From Setoptus koraiensis (lineage: Eukaryota > Arthropoda), in the NCBI GenBank assembly GCA_048013815.1, contig CM106586.1, positions 22,196,001 through 22,260,000 on the forward strand: a stretch of 64,000 nucleotides of DNA, given 5' to 3'. This document shows, piece by piece, positions 1 through 11,900 of the stretch; the first letter of the stretch is position 1; every line of letters begins with the position of its first letter. A program made the position numbers and the translations under genes. Below the pieces are notes generated by a model. The model did no database searches. It was not told where the DNA came from and worked only from the letters and a program-made list of their open reading frames with translations.

Positions 1-672
1 GTTTAACTCGCTCCATCTGTCCAACTGTCTATAAGTACCGGTACGTTTAAATGTTACGCAACATAGCGCGCACTTACACACACACACACACACTGTCTCG
101 CATGCCCATGCCAACGACGCTCCTGGCGGCCAGGTTGCCCACTACTGCTAGAACACACTGCAAGCCAACTTTATCTGTAATGCAAGCGACATGTCGCTGT
201 TGTGTGTGTCGCCAGAGCAATTCAGACAGCGCCGCATCACATAGCCAATACATCACAGATTGGGCCCACACACCGACTTGCTCTCTTGTTTCGCCCAGGC
301 TCGCACTTCGGCCTTTATGCGCACAGGGGCGCCCTTTTGGGGCCCGCAGACAAATAAACGAGCAAGCCAGCGACCAACTACTGAGCCCGTTCTCGCTTTG
401 CTCTCTTTTGTCTGCTGCAACCTGCAGCTCTATTGAGGTGTGAGAAGTGGCGCATAAAATAAAGTGCCCAAAAGTGACACTATTTATCTGGATCAGGGGC
501 CACTCACGACAGACACACAGACAGAGGGATAGGTATACGAGAAGCAGGGGCAGCGAATAGCGAATAGTGAATAGTAAATGGTAAATAGTGACCTTATTCC
601 GCGGGCCAACAACTGACTTGACAACAAGCTGCTCGGTGGCGCCATCTGACTACGTCAACAAGAGCTTCCATA
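1..672. other. Left flank, no gene recognised
   Basis: The open frames here (for example 51-443) resemble no protein family I know. The stretch has a short CA run near 75-93 and a degenerate run of GAATAGT-like words at about 555-595. It ends at the 5-bp target site (673-677) of the Copia element. Confidence 0.6.
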
Positions 673-677
673 CGACT

Positions 678-830
678 TGTTAGAAAACGATGTTCACTCT
701 AGTGATATTATATTCAAGTGTGTTTTATTTAGTGAATGTTCGTAGCATTTATACTACGTGCAATAGTTTGGAACAGAAGTGAAACTGTAAGCACAGTGCA
801 CAGTATTGTGAACATGAATGTCTCTCAACA
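678..830 (-). repeat. 3' LTR of the Copia element
   Basis: This is the downstream LTR in element orientation, 153 bp. It starts directly after the target duplication CGACT (673-677). A purine-rich tract ending in GAGAGAGGG lies just upstream of it on the minus strand and would serve as the polypurine primer. Confidence 0.93.
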
Positions 831-837
831 CCCTCTC

Positions 838-3800
838 TCATTCATGACTCCCAATATTATCAATGGTTACACAACCAATGAGGCCCCTTAATTTGGAAAA
901 TCTGTCGGTAGCCAATGCTTTGGTCATCAAATCCGCCTTTTGGTTTTCGGTTTCGATATACTTTGGTTCGAAGAGTCCTTCAGAGTACTTCTCGCGAATG
1001 AAATGATAACGAATATCAATATGTTTGGTCTTCTGATGGAACTCTGGGTTTCTAATCAATTTGATCGCACTCTGGTTGTCGCAATAGAGAGTGGGCTTGA
1101 CATCAATTGTTATGCAAAGTTCATCAACGAATCTCTTGAGCCAAATTAGTTCTTTTACAGCATCGGTTGCAGCTACGTATTCTGATTCGGCTGTTGATAA
1201 GGCAACCGACGGTTGCTGTTGAGCTTTAAAGCTAATTGGTCCAGTATTGAGGAATGATACCATTCCACTAATTGAACGTCTTGTCTGGCGATCTGCAGCC
1301 CAATCAGCATCAGTATAGCACACAATTGCGCAATCATTACGCTGTTTATACAGTAGGCCATGGTCTTTGGTTCCACTTAAATACCGTAAGACTCTCTTAA
1401 CTCCTTGCCAATGATCATCTCGTGGAGCACTTGTGTACTTACTCAGTAGACTAAGTGTGTAGGCGATATCCGGTCGTGTTCTTAATGCACAATACATGAG
1501 GCTACCTACCGCCTCTGCATATGGTACACCTGTTAGGATTTCCTTGTCCATAGTTTCGACCTTATTCAGTGTATGTCCTGTTTCGATTGGAGTTCTTGCC
1601 GCTTTACAATCTGCCATGTTATATTTGGTCAACATCCGGTCAATATACCCTCTCTGGTTCAATAGTATCGAGCCATCTTCTAGTTGCGTAATTTCGACTC
1701 CGATGAAACATGATGAATTGACTATTCTGACTTCGAAATGTTTTGTGAGATAACCAATCAGTCGATCACATGTCTTCTGATCTTTTGCAAACACTAAACC
1801 GTCATCGACGTAAATTGAAAGGTATACGAGATCTGGTTCTGTTCGAACATAGACACAAGGATCTGAAGTTGTTTGTTTCATGTCGAATATTCTTAGCATG
1901 TCTGCAAACTTATGGTTCCAGCAGCGTGGAGCCTGCTTTAACCCGTACAGACTTTTCTTGAGTTTGCATGTGTATCCAGGTTCTAGTTTCAAACCTTCTG
2001 GTGGCGCCAGATAAAGCTCTTCAGATATATCTCCATACAAGAAAGCAGTAGCTATATCAAATTGGACAAACACCAATTTGTATTGAGCACAAATTGAGAA
2101 GAGCAATCTCACACTATCCATCCTAACAACAGGAGCAAATATCTCATTGTAATCTATGCCAGCTACTTGAGAAAAGCCACGTGCGACGAGTCTCGCCTTG
2201 TATCTCTCTACATTTCCTTTCGAATCATACTTTACTTTGAAGATCCATCTAGGAGAGATCTGTTTGTAGTTGCTTTTCATTGGTACTACTTCCCATGTTT
2301 CATTTCTTGCATGTGCATAGAGCTCATCATCGATGGCGACTTTCCACATTTCTGAATTCTCACCATTAACTGCTTCAGTATAACATTGTGGCTCTACTTG
2401 AGCTATCATAGCTGACTGATGACGTGCATATGTTGATTTAACATTTCTCTGTGGTCTAGACTTGTTCGCGTTTGAGTGTGGCGCCATCGCTTGTGACGAC
2501 TTTGTTTGTGCTTGTACCAAACCATTTTGTGTGTTGGACTCACGTGCACTCACAGTGTTGTTTGTGGCAGGAGTCGCAATGCTTTGCGTCTGTCTCTCTA
2601 CTCTGACTGGGATTCGACTATTATGTTGTCCAATACTATTGATCGTCTCAACCGTATTGTTATCATTTCTTTCTTCTATGGGTACCAGAGGTTCCATGTT
2701 GCATCTCTCGCGAGCAACTTCGGTTGATTCATCTTGTAGATCTATCGGTCCATTTATTTGCAGTGAATTAGTCTTATTCAGTCGCGAAGTCTCAGGCGCC
2801 AAACTTTCAGTTGTAATTTCGTCAACAACATGCGAACTGTTGTCTTCCAGTTGGTTACATATCATGAATGGTATCAACGGTTGGTTTGCTTTAATTACAG
2901 CATCGGTTTGTGTGCTGTGTCTGGCCGGAAATACATCTGAGGTGACAATGATTTCTTTGCTGTTAGCTATGAGACACCTGTATGTGTTGTTACGAGCTCC
3001 GTATCCGACTATGTAAGCCTCTGTTGTCTTGGCACTGAACTTGGAAATTCCTTTATCATGATTCAGCACATGAACTGGCTGACCGAATTTCACCAAGTGC
3101 CTTACATCCGGTTTTCGACCACTATAAAGCTCGAATGGTGTTTGCTTAGCAGTTCTGACGTTGATCGTCCTGTTACGCACATAGACTGCTGTTGATACAG
3201 CTTCTGCCCACAGGTATAAGTTCAGTTTGGATGCTTGTAGCATAGCTCGAGCTGTTTCAATGATCGTTCGATTGGCTCTTTCTATTTCTCCGTTTTGTTG
3301 AGGAGTTCTCGGTGCACTAAACTCTTGAATGATCCCTTCTTTCGCACATAGACAGCTCATACCTTGATTCTTAAACTCTGATCCATTGTCTGATCTAATA
3401 ATCTGGATCCTCTTCTGTGTCTCAACAGCTACTTCATCTATGAACTTCCTCATCGTCATGAGAACATGAGCTTTAGTGCTCAAGAACCGTACAAACAGAT
3501 ACGTTGAGTATTCATCTCTAATTAGCATGAAATACTTGTAACCACTGACACTGTTCGGTTCAATCGGACCAACTAAGTCAGTGTGAACTCGGTGCAGAAT
3601 TTCAGTAGATCTTGTTCTCTCTGAAGTTGGATGCGATGTTCGGTGGCCCTTACCTAATTGACAGTCACCACAGTCATTCGTTTGCTTTGGTTTTGTTACA
3701 ATTTCTAGACCATCAACACATCCTTCGCTTGCCATCTGTTGAATCTTTGAGATGTCTGTATGACCCAGCACCTCGTGCCATTCTTCTATGGTTCGTTCGG

Positions 3801-5010
3801 TCTTGGCGATTTTGGCCTCGTGAATGACTTCGAGATTCAGCTTATAGAGATTTCCGTGTTCTTTTCTGCCTGTTACAACTGTAACTCCTTTGTGCATAAT
3901 ACTGAGTCTACCATTACTTACTGAGAACTCAAGTCCTTTCGCATCTGCTACACCCTGAGAAAACAAATTGTCACTGATGTCCGGTACATACATCACTTGC
4001 TCAATTTGAACCTTCAACTTGTTGCCTTTCAGTTGAGATAAAGCCTCTATGGTTCCACTACCATGTGCATAAATGTATTCGTTGTTACCTACTCTGATAG
4101 GCACCTTTTCGGTGAAAGGTTTGTAGTCTTTGAACCAATTTCGATGTTTACTCATATGAGCACTGGCACCGGAATCTAGGTACCAGCAGTTTTCATCACC
4201 ACCTTGCTGACTACCAGCGTTCAATACTCTTGCTGTCATAGCAATTGATTTTTCAGGTGTCTTGCCATCTCTCTCTTCTCTGATGCGGACTTTGCATTCT
4301 TTCTTAAGATGACCTTTCTTGTGGCAGTAGAAACATTCCATATCTTTCTTGTTTCTCTTCGTTTTGGTCTTGTCGAAACTTCTCTTGCTGTAACCAGCTC
4401 TCATATTTAGAGCAACCGTTTCCTGAGATTCTGTTTGTGAGAGTATTGACTCTTCAGCTAGCAGTCTTGAAAGTAGCTTATCGAAAGTTCTTTCCTCTTC
4501 TGTAGTGCCTAACCAAGATGTCATGAAGTGTTTGTACTCCGCAGGCAGTCCGCTGACAATTTTACTAATGATCTGACTGTCTTTAAATTCTTCGCCAAAG
4601 TCTTTCAATTGAGATGCTATGTACTCCACTTTGGATACATATTCATTTATCTTCTGACCTGGTTGCATTCTCAAGTCAAAGAACTCTGCTTGTAACTGTA
4701 TCTTGTTTGACTCTGATTTCAAATGATGCATTTGTTTAAGTTTCAGCCATAAAGCTTTTGATGTCTTGAGGTGGACAACTCCTTTCAGAATTTCTCGGTC
4801 TAGTGATAGAAGAATGTATGCTCTGGCTTCTCTATCTTCTTTCTGAAATTTCGCCAGGCTCCCTTTGTCATCCTCCTCTGATGGACTTTCCTCTGATATT
4901 ACATGACCAATGCCTTTAGCTATCAAAACTGCTTCTGTTAACGAAGACCATATCAGATATTCCGTACCATCGAATTGAGGAACGCCTGTGTTGAAACTTT
5001 TACTTTCCAT
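838..5010 (-). CDS. Copia Gag-Pol polyprotein, 1390 aa
   Basis: The single open frame gives a 1390-residue polyprotein, close to the usual Copia length. Parts in order are a gag region (about 1-220), a CCHC zinc knuckle (CFYCHKKGHLKKEC), an aspartic protease with the WYLDSGASAH motif, an integrase with the HTDLVGP and RSDNGSEF segments and PQQNGEIERANRT, a reverse transcriptase with the YVDD box, and an RNase H region with ALSTAESEY. It begins at the ATG just inside the 5' LTR and primer site and ends eight bases before the 3' LTR. The family is certain from the domain order (integrase before reverse transcriptase). Confidence 0.95.
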   Translation of the reverse strand: MESKSFNTGVPQFDGTEYLIWSSLTEAVLIAKGIGHVISEESPSEEDDKGSLAKFQKEDREARAYILLSLDREILKGVVHLKTSKALWLKLKQMHHLKSESNKIQLQAEFFDLRMQPGQKINEYVSKVEYIASQLKDFGEEFKDSQIISKIVSGLPAEYKHFMTSWLGTTEEERTFDKLLSRLLAEESILSQTESQETVALNMRAGYSKRSFDKTKTKRNKKDMECFYCHKKGHLKKECKVRIREERDGKTPEKSIAMTARVLNAGSQQGGDENCWYLDSGASAHMSKHRNWFKDYKPFTEKVPIRVGNNEYIYAHGSGTIEALSQLKGNKLKVQIEQVMYVPDISDNLFSQGVADAKGLEFSVSNGRLSIMHKGVTVVTGRKEHGNLYKLNLEVIHEAKIAKTERTIEEWHEVLGHTDISKIQQMASEGCVDGLEIVTKPKQTNDCGDCQLGKGHRTSHPTSERTRSTEILHRVHTDLVGPIEPNSVSGYKYFMLIRDEYSTYLFVRFLSTKAHVLMTMRKFIDEVAVETQKRIQIIRSDNGSEFKNQGMSCLCAKEGIIQEFSAPRTPQQNGEIERANRTIIETARAMLQASKLNLYLWAEAVSTAVYVRNRTINVRTAKQTPFELYSGRKPDVRHLVKFGQPVHVLNHDKGISKFSAKTTEAYIVGYGARNNTYRCLIANSKEIIVTSDVFPARHSTQTDAVIKANQPLIPFMICNQLEDNSSHVVDEITTESLAPETSRLNKTNSLQINGPIDLQDESTEVARERCNMEPLVPIEERNDNNTVETINSIGQHNSRIPVRVERQTQSIATPATNNTVSARESNTQNGLVQAQTKSSQAMAPHSNANKSRPQRNVKSTYARHQSAMIAQVEPQCYTEAVNGENSEMWKVAIDDELYAHARNETWEVVPMKSNYKQISPRWIFKVKYDSKGNVERYKARLVARGFSQVAGIDYNEIFAPVVRMDSVRLLFSICAQYKLVFVQFDIATAFLYGDISEELYLAPPEGLKLEPGYTCKLKKSLYGLKQAPRCWNHKFADMLRIFDMKQTTSDPCVYVRTEPDLVYLSIYVDDGLVFAKDQKTCDRLIGYLTKHFEVRIVNSSCFIGVEITQLEDGSILLNQRGYIDRMLTKYNMADCKAARTPIETGHTLNKVETMDKEILTGVPYAEAVGSLMYCALRTRPDIAYTLSLLSKYTSAPRDDHWQGVKRVLRYLSGTKDHGLLYKQRNDCAIVCYTDADWAADRQTRRSISGMVSFLNTGPISFKAQQQPSVALSTAESEYVAATDAVKELIWLKRFVDELCITIDVKPTLYCDNQSAIKLIRNPEFHQKTKHIDIRYHFIREKYSEGLFEPKYIETENQKADLMTKALATDRFSKLRGLIGCVTIDNIGSHE

Positions 5011-5049
5011 ACTTGAATGTGATTTTCTTTATATTTACTTGAGCGTATA

Positions 5050-5063
5050 CTAGGCCCATAACC
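5050..5063 (-). other. Primer-binding site of the Copia element
   Basis: Directly after the 5' LTR the minus strand reads GGTTATGGGCCTAG. This resembles the site complementary to the anticodon region of initiator-Met tRNA that Drosophila copia uses for half-tRNA priming. The match to copia is from memory. Confidence 0.7.
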
Positions 5064-5216
5064 TGTTAGAAAACGATGTTCACTCTAGTGATATTATATT
5101 CAAGTGTGTTTTATTTAGTGAATGTTCGTAGCATTTATACTACGTGCAATAGTTTGGAACAGAAGTGAAACTGTAAGCACAGTGCACAGTATTGTGAACA
5201 TGAATGTCTCTCAACA
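5064..5216 (-). repeat. 5' LTR of the Copia element
   Basis: This is the upstream LTR in element orientation, 153 bp, bounded by TG...CA and identical by eye to the copy at 678-830. The flanking target duplication CGACT follows at 5217-5221. Confidence 0.93.
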
Positions 5217-5221
5217 CGACT

Positions 5222-5582
5222 ATGCGCTAACAAAACCATTAATTGTTTGTTATACCTTATATCTTATCTTATATCTCACAATGATTTTCTACTATATTCT
5301 CATTGTTGTCTATAAATCTTGAATTCGAAGCGGCAATGGCACTATTGTGCAAATTAGCCGATTGATGGAATAAGAACAGCAGTTTCCGGTTCGCAATACT
5401 CCCACCCACCTGCGACATATTGTAGTATTAACTGATTAATATTGATTATCGATTATTATTATTATTTATCGTCATTTCGACATGTTGTTCATCTTCTGTG
5501 AATCCACATAACGGGCATCTAGATGCGTCTATTTTTGAATATTTTAATTATTTACTAGGTCTCAACCTCTTGTTGTTGTTAA
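5222..5582. other. AT-rich intergenic stretch
   Basis: This is AT-rich DNA right of the Copia element with short ATT/TTA runs near 5430-5470. I see no gene and no second mobile element. Confidence 0.5.
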
Positions 5583-5912
5583 TTATCTGTGTTGGTAAAT
5601 GAATTGCTGGCTTGGTAATAACCAATTTATATATTTTTCGATTCGTCTTTCGAAGTATACCCGGATCAATCGGTCGCATACGAGCCTATCCGCCGGCTGC
5701 CAGGTATCGGACCACTCTCCGACAGGGTGCCAGCGGACAAGGTAAAATATGGTTGCGTGTGGCGAAACCGAGTGTCCGACAACTGAATGTATCTCCCATT
5801 CACCAAAGGTAACTTGTCGATTATTTTGCGCATCTTCTTGATAATGGAGCTCCATTTCCACGGGCTCTGGGGTGACCTGTCCCCCATTTTCACAGGCAGA
5901 AGCCTGTCAGGG
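5583..5912 (-). CDS. Chromodomain-coding fragment
   Basis: The minus-strand frame is open for about 109 residues. Its middle reads like a chromodomain: EWEIHSVVG, then FYLVRWHPVGEWSDTWQP, then LVCDRLIRVYFERR. This matches the family pattern of a YLVRW strand, a D/NTW-P turn and a C-terminal helix, and it binds modified histone tails in known members. A pyrimidine-rich stretch ending in GACAG lies just upstream at 5913, so this could be a last exon. I see no clear upstream coding part. It may be the C-terminal end of a decayed chromodomain-bearing LTR element or a host gene fragment. The KG(F/Y) after RW in HP1 proteins is replaced by HPV here. Confidence 0.4.
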
Positions 5913-8900
5913 ACACGGCAGACAGGGAAGTGCACGTCAGGGAAACGTTACGGACCCCATCCTTAAATATGTACAGTTAGGTAGTGGTAGTAAAACAGTG
6001 TTTAGGAATGGTTCTAAAAGAAGGCGCAACACCCGGCCCGAGATGGAGCCACCATCGGCTTTGAGAAGGCAATGGCTTCTCGGGCCGATAGCAACTTGAT
6101 CAATTAAATGAACTTGATCTAACCTTTGTTTGTTTTTATTGATGATGATGGCTGCGGTCAGCTAATTTTGTGTTCATTTTGTGTGTTTATTTGGCAAATG
6201 ATCGATCATTTGGTGTTGTTGTTGTTGTGGCAACAACAGTTGATGATTAGCCTGATGAGAATTAACGAGTTTAATTTGAATGAGATTGGGTGTTTCTCAG
6301 CATTGTGTTATCATTATGATTTGTTTGTGTTGTTGTTGGGCTACTTTTTTTAGACATCCCACAGCTTAAAATCTCTAGCCAGTAATGGTATGAGACTGGC
6401 ACTTGATCAGCTGAGCCGGTCGGCTGGTCAGTTGGTCGCAGTGGCGGCCACAGTGGTGACCGTTACCACAACTAACCGATCGCTTGAATTGTTTGACCGT
6501 TTGATTGATTCTGTCGTGTTATGTTTAAGTGTTTGAAATGAATAACAACAACGCCAGTGTCCCTGTCAGCAATGATATTTGCTGCTGTATCAGCAACATG
6601 CACAGCCGGCGATAACAATTAATTAAAAGTCACCCTAAATAACCTGCCAGATAAGCTGTCATACAAACAATGTTGATTTTGGCCAATTTTTGGCCAATTT
6701 TTGCCCAATTTCTGGCCAATTTTTAGCTTTTTGGCAGTCTCGCGAGCGCGCGCGGTCCATATAAGATTACGATACATGTGCACTCTGTTTGTTGTTATTC
6801 GTTGGCGATTGCATAACACTCATGCAGGTTATCGTGTATTTGTGAATGTTTGAAGTTGTCAATAATTGTGCACATTGGAGAATATTTGTGGATATTTTGG
6901 TCACGTGCAATTGCAGCCAATTGGCAGACGATCAGCAATAATGCTGCGAACGGATTGCTGTGAATTTATGAATATCCCCTCCAATTCATGAATTCACCTT
7001 TTGCACACAGTTGCGCACTTTATAATTTTATAATTCCATATTTGCATAATTCACCGCCGACAATGCGGTCACATGCAATCGATTGGTCGATGGTTGTTGT
7101 GCTGGGCGAGCTAATTGTTGTTTGGACTATATTTAAGCCGCGTTCAAGCGGCGGCCAGTAATGGGTGGTTAGACCGTCTAACTTAGACGGGCTCGTTTGT
7201 GTATCGGCAGCTCGACGGGGAGCACGCAAACAACCTGTTATGGTGGCCAGAAACAATTGTCTGTAATTGCGTGCTTGTTTGCGCTACAAAATGCCGGTAA
7301 AATGTTGTTGCTCGTTTGGTTTTGGTTGTGTGGTGTCAACAAGCCAGCGAACAGGCAAACAAACAAGCGAATGACAAGCCAATGACAGTTGACAGTTGAC
7401 AATTGCATGATGACTTGATGAGACGGGACGAGACGGGACGGAATGGGACGCTACCCGTGCGACCGGTGCCCAAAACTGGCTGGCTTATGTTGTAATTGTT
7501 GTAGAGTGCCGTTGTAGACAGGCTGCCACAAATTGTGACAACTCGCCATGGATTCAGGGCCAACATTCAATTGTTTATGCACGCTCGTTGTATCATATTA
7601 ACTTGTATCGTTGCAGCGGGCCAACAAGTGTCGTTCGCCAACAACAATTGCTGTGTGTGGTCAGTCTTGCCAGCTTTAGAAAGCTCACAAAAGCTCTGTC
7701 AGGTGATTGCTGGCCGATCAGCTGGTCGGAATGCATCAATTATTGTTATTATTACTGTTTTTGTTGTTTGTTTTGTTTGTGCAGTCGATCGATGACCATT
7801 GCGCAACTGTGACTGTCGCACACTGTTGCATGGTTCGCATGAACGAACGCAACAGTGTCGATCAATGGCACTCACAACTATTATATAATATTGGACATAC
7901 GTAATAATAGTTGTCATTGGACAGTTATGAACTTGTGTTGCGACACCACAGACACACATCTTGACACTTTTGCGATTGTGATAATCATTGCGCAATGCCG
8001 GTGGCCGAGCTCAGCTTGGCTTGGCCCAGCTTAATTGGCTTAGAATGGCCCGAACCGGCCCGAACCGGCCCAAATCGGCCCGAATGGACTCACAGACTGT
8101 GTGAGTGACAGCCCAAATGAGCTCGGGTAAACTCAGTGTCGGCCGGATGTTGCTGCCGAGACTCAACTGTCGGGCCAAATCCGGTCTAGCCGGCACTTTC
8201 ACTTGCATGATGCAAGTTGCATCGCACATTGTAAGTGTCTAAAGTCTGTCCAGCTAAATTATTCACCTGATGACTGTGCGATCGAGTCGACTGGACTCAA
8301 CTCACCTGACTCATGCAACTAACAGTTAATTAGCTAAACTAACTCAATCGCAACCTGTCGGCATGACTCATGACCGTTGCTGTTGCTGTTGGGTTACATG
8401 TCGCGCTGTTACTGCAAACTAACTGTCCAGTGTAGTGTATAAACAGCTAATTGTAAATGCAATATGCCCGCCACCGAGATAAAACCATATCTTATGGATA
8501 GTAGTGACATTTCGGGTGCCAGCCAATGACAACATTTGAATAATGGACTTGGCGTTGGTGTTGTTGTCGTTGTTGTTGTTGTCGTTGTTGTCGCTGTTGC
8601 GTTGCTGTTATTGGCGCTATTGGCGCCATGGCTGCCATTGCTGTCATTGCTGTCATTGCTGTCAGTGATCAACTGGTAACAAAATGACAGTGACTGCTTA
8701 AAACTGTCAGGCTCACACAATGCGACGGCTAATTTTTGTCCAACGTGACGGCAATGCCAATTTGCGGCGGCCCATTCGGCCCATTCGGCGCACCCGGCAA
8801 TCGGCGCTGGCAAGCTAGTGGCAACAAGAGCAAACAGGTAAACGAGTTTGTTTATTTCAACGAGCCAGACACAGGGCACAATTTATATTGCATGCATGTC

Positions 8901-11900
8901 AATTATTGCTTATTATTATCATTATTATTTCCATCTATCCATCTATCATGCAATGATAAAATGATAACTGAATGATAGATACTAACGCACTGACACACAG
9001 CACTGATAAACACTGAATATGCAGTAATGACACCAATCCACTGGCTGACCACTGGCCAAACCGGCCATCATTAGAGGTGTCTCACCTGGACGCCAGGCGA
9101 TGTGGCCAAGGTGGTCTATTTGGTGTTGTTGCGCGCTTTGGTTGCGCGCTTTGGTCGGCCGTTTGGTCGGCGGCCATTGTGGCCAGCGTGCGTTTGGTGG
9201 AGGCGTCAACTCTTGTTAGTCGCTTGTTTGCTGGCTGGCTGTTGCCGTGTCTTCCGCGTTTTGGCGCCAACACCGGCCAGCGCACACCATCAATTAAGCA
9301 CTCTCGATGTCTCGCCTTGCCAGCTTGATATTAATTAGACTTGGGTGGTGGTTGCAATGGCGACTTGCGACAGCACACACGCTCGCTCACACAAAAGGGC
9401 AAATTGTGTGATCGATGATGAATTATGGCCACAGTTCATTGAATAGCGGCGGCGGCGGCACAGGTGAGCTCGGGTGCACTTAAGGTGTGTGTGGCAAGTG
9501 GACGCGTCACAAGCGCACAAAGACACTGCTAATTAATACGCAATGGTCAGTTGGGTGAAATGACTCATTTCATTAGCGAACCGATAGATGGACGGATGAG
9601 ATGCCCAGCCGGCTAACATATGCCCATTTGGCCGGATATTGCACAATACTGTAATGTTGTGTATTATATTGCATTATGTTACATTGTTTGCGTTCGTTGG
9701 CACAGCATTTGAGTTGGCGCTTCAATAGATACTGTGTCGTTGTTGGAGATGCCATTAGAGAAGCCAATTCGAGACCCAGAGAGAGCAGCAACAACAGCAA
9801 CAACAACAACAACAAACACTGGTGGCCTCGCATCATCACTTCGCTCGCCTTGCACATGTTCCAATGCATGCCAGCTGACATTAATCAGCCGGCGCTATTG
9901 GCAGCCGAAGCGGCCTGGCTTCATTTATTTGATTTCGTCTCATTTCACAGTGAAATTTCACTTATCTAAATGAACAGGTGAATAAACGTGACCGAGCTTG
10001 CCATGATGACACCGCTGATACACGCCGACGTCGGCATGCTGGCGCCAACATGACCAGCGCTGCCGATACAAACAAAAACCGGCATTCTTTTGTAGGTTGA
10101 TGTCCCGGTAGGGGCAGTATCATCTGCCCGCTAACATGCATCTCGCTGCCAACGCAATGCAACAATATCGTCAGCATTATGTAACCGGGCGGATTATTAG
10201 AGAGTTATCATGCATTATTATCAGGTATTATCATCAGGTATTATTATCGGGTATTATGTTGTGTATGCGATATCATTAGCGTATGCGAGTGCGAGAAGTA
10301 GCCGGCCAGCCAGCATGCCGCTGTTTGCATCGATTGGCGCAAACTGGCCGCCGTTATTTATTGGCTGTCACATCGGAATGGCACCATAATGATAATAATA
10401 GTGATAGTGATAGTAGTAATGATAATCACAGTGATAATAATAACGGTAATCACAGTGATAACAATAATGGTAATAATAATGCTAATCATGCCGATAATCA
10501 CAACAAGTGGCCCAGTTTCGTTGTCAATTAACATGCAAGTTGCAAGCCAACAACAACCGATACGATATCGGCCGGCGTCGCCGCGTCAACGCCCAGCTCG
10601 CCAAACAAGCCATGGGTGTCTCAACAACGCTTGTCAGTGAACTGATAACCGGAAACAAAAATAGCCCGGCCTCTCGACTGAGCACAAACTGAGTGTGTGT
10701 GTGGTCAATAAAGATCATTCATGTATGTCTAATCAATGCGACAACTTGCTGCTGTTTATTGCCGTCTATCTGCTGTCATCTTTTATCGTCTCTCGTCGCC
10801 ACTGTTCGCTATGCACCGACAGTGTTCGCTGCCGGCCGACAGGTGAGCTCACCAGCCGACAGGTGAGCTCACCAGCCGACAGGTGAGCTCACCAGCAGCC
10901 CTGTATGCGTATAAGTATGCGTATATGTATACGCAAAGTGTTATCTGGGATGACAGTGTTGAGATTGTTGGGCTTGATTAGCCGCTAACTAACTCACTGT
11001 CTGTAGGCTGTCATAAGTCGTATGTGTGCAATGTCATGTGTGTGTAATTCATAGACAGAGATGGCCACTTTACGGCCACTTATTACTCACTTGTTAGCAT
11101 TGGCGGGCCGGCGATGGCGAGACAGCGGCGGCGCCAAATATCAACTCGGTCAGATGGAAACTGCTGCTTATTTATTGCCAGCAAACTGTCATTGTGAGCG
11201 TCACGGGCGCCCTCTAAATCGCCACGCCAGCGACACCGACAACGACACCGGCAACGACACCAACAGTAACGGGCGAACAACAGGTAGCGGTCACTTGTTG
11301 TGACAAGCGCTCGTTGGTCGCTGGCGAGACTGACCAGTCAGAGTGAGATCGCTATCACTGAATCATAACTCTTTCGCCGCGACCGTTTCAGTGCCATTCA
11401 ATGTGCAAACTAAATTAACGATATAAATTTCATGTTGGTTGTCGCTTGTTGTAGCCACTGTGAGTGTGTGTCACCATGGCGACATCATCCGAGACTGAAA
11501 CTCAATCACTACATGCAATCAAGTGTGTGTGTACAGCCAGAAGTAGTGAATCTCCAGTTTGCATAATAATGACGACACTAACTAAGTAAAGCGATAATCT
11601 CGGCCATATTTGACGTTTGACACTACACATCGGCCAGCTGATACTAACAGTGTTACAAACAAACACTATACAATTTAAACTACAAACAAACAAACAAACT
11701 CGATGATATAAAACAAACATACTAGTACGGTAAGTTACGTCATTCAACTCTTTCGTTTAAGTAACTCTTTTTTTTTATTGTTTAACAACTGCTCCGCTTC
11801 AATTATTATCCGTTTTATCAGTTTTATAACCATCGCAAAACGGTAGCCATTGGCTCGAGCGACAAGTGCACCAAATGGGTTACCAGTAATCGTTACAGCC

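Larger units (their letters stand above)
678..5216 (-). mobile_element. Copia-family LTR retrotransposon, looks whole and young
   Basis: This is a complete-looking Pseudoviridae (Ty1/copia) element inserted on the minus strand. Two 153-bp direct repeats (678-830 and 5064-5216) are identical by eye, begin with TG and end with CA. The whole is flanked by a 5-bp duplication CGACT at 673-677 and 5217-5221. Next to the 5' LTR is a primer-binding site resembling the internal initiator-Met tRNA priming site of copia. Next to the 3' LTR is a short purine tract (about 831-840, minus strand). A single open frame (838-5010) carries gag, protease, integrase, reverse transcriptase and RNase H. Identical LTRs point to a recent insertion. 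It sits outside every recognised host exon. Confidence 0.95.

Noticed and set aside
2462-3016. 184-codon plus-strand frame inside the Copia element
   Set aside because: It is antisense to the gag-pol frame and has no family resemblance.
6000-6100. Inverted CGGGCCGA/CTTCTC words near the chromodomain fragment, a possible LTR edge
   Set aside because: No second copy of the segment was found in the window, so terminal repeats cannot be shown.
8409-8879. 156-codon minus-strand frame with Asn/Ser and Thr runs
   Set aside because: The runs come from a GTT/GTC trinucleotide tract. There is no domain and no splice-site support.
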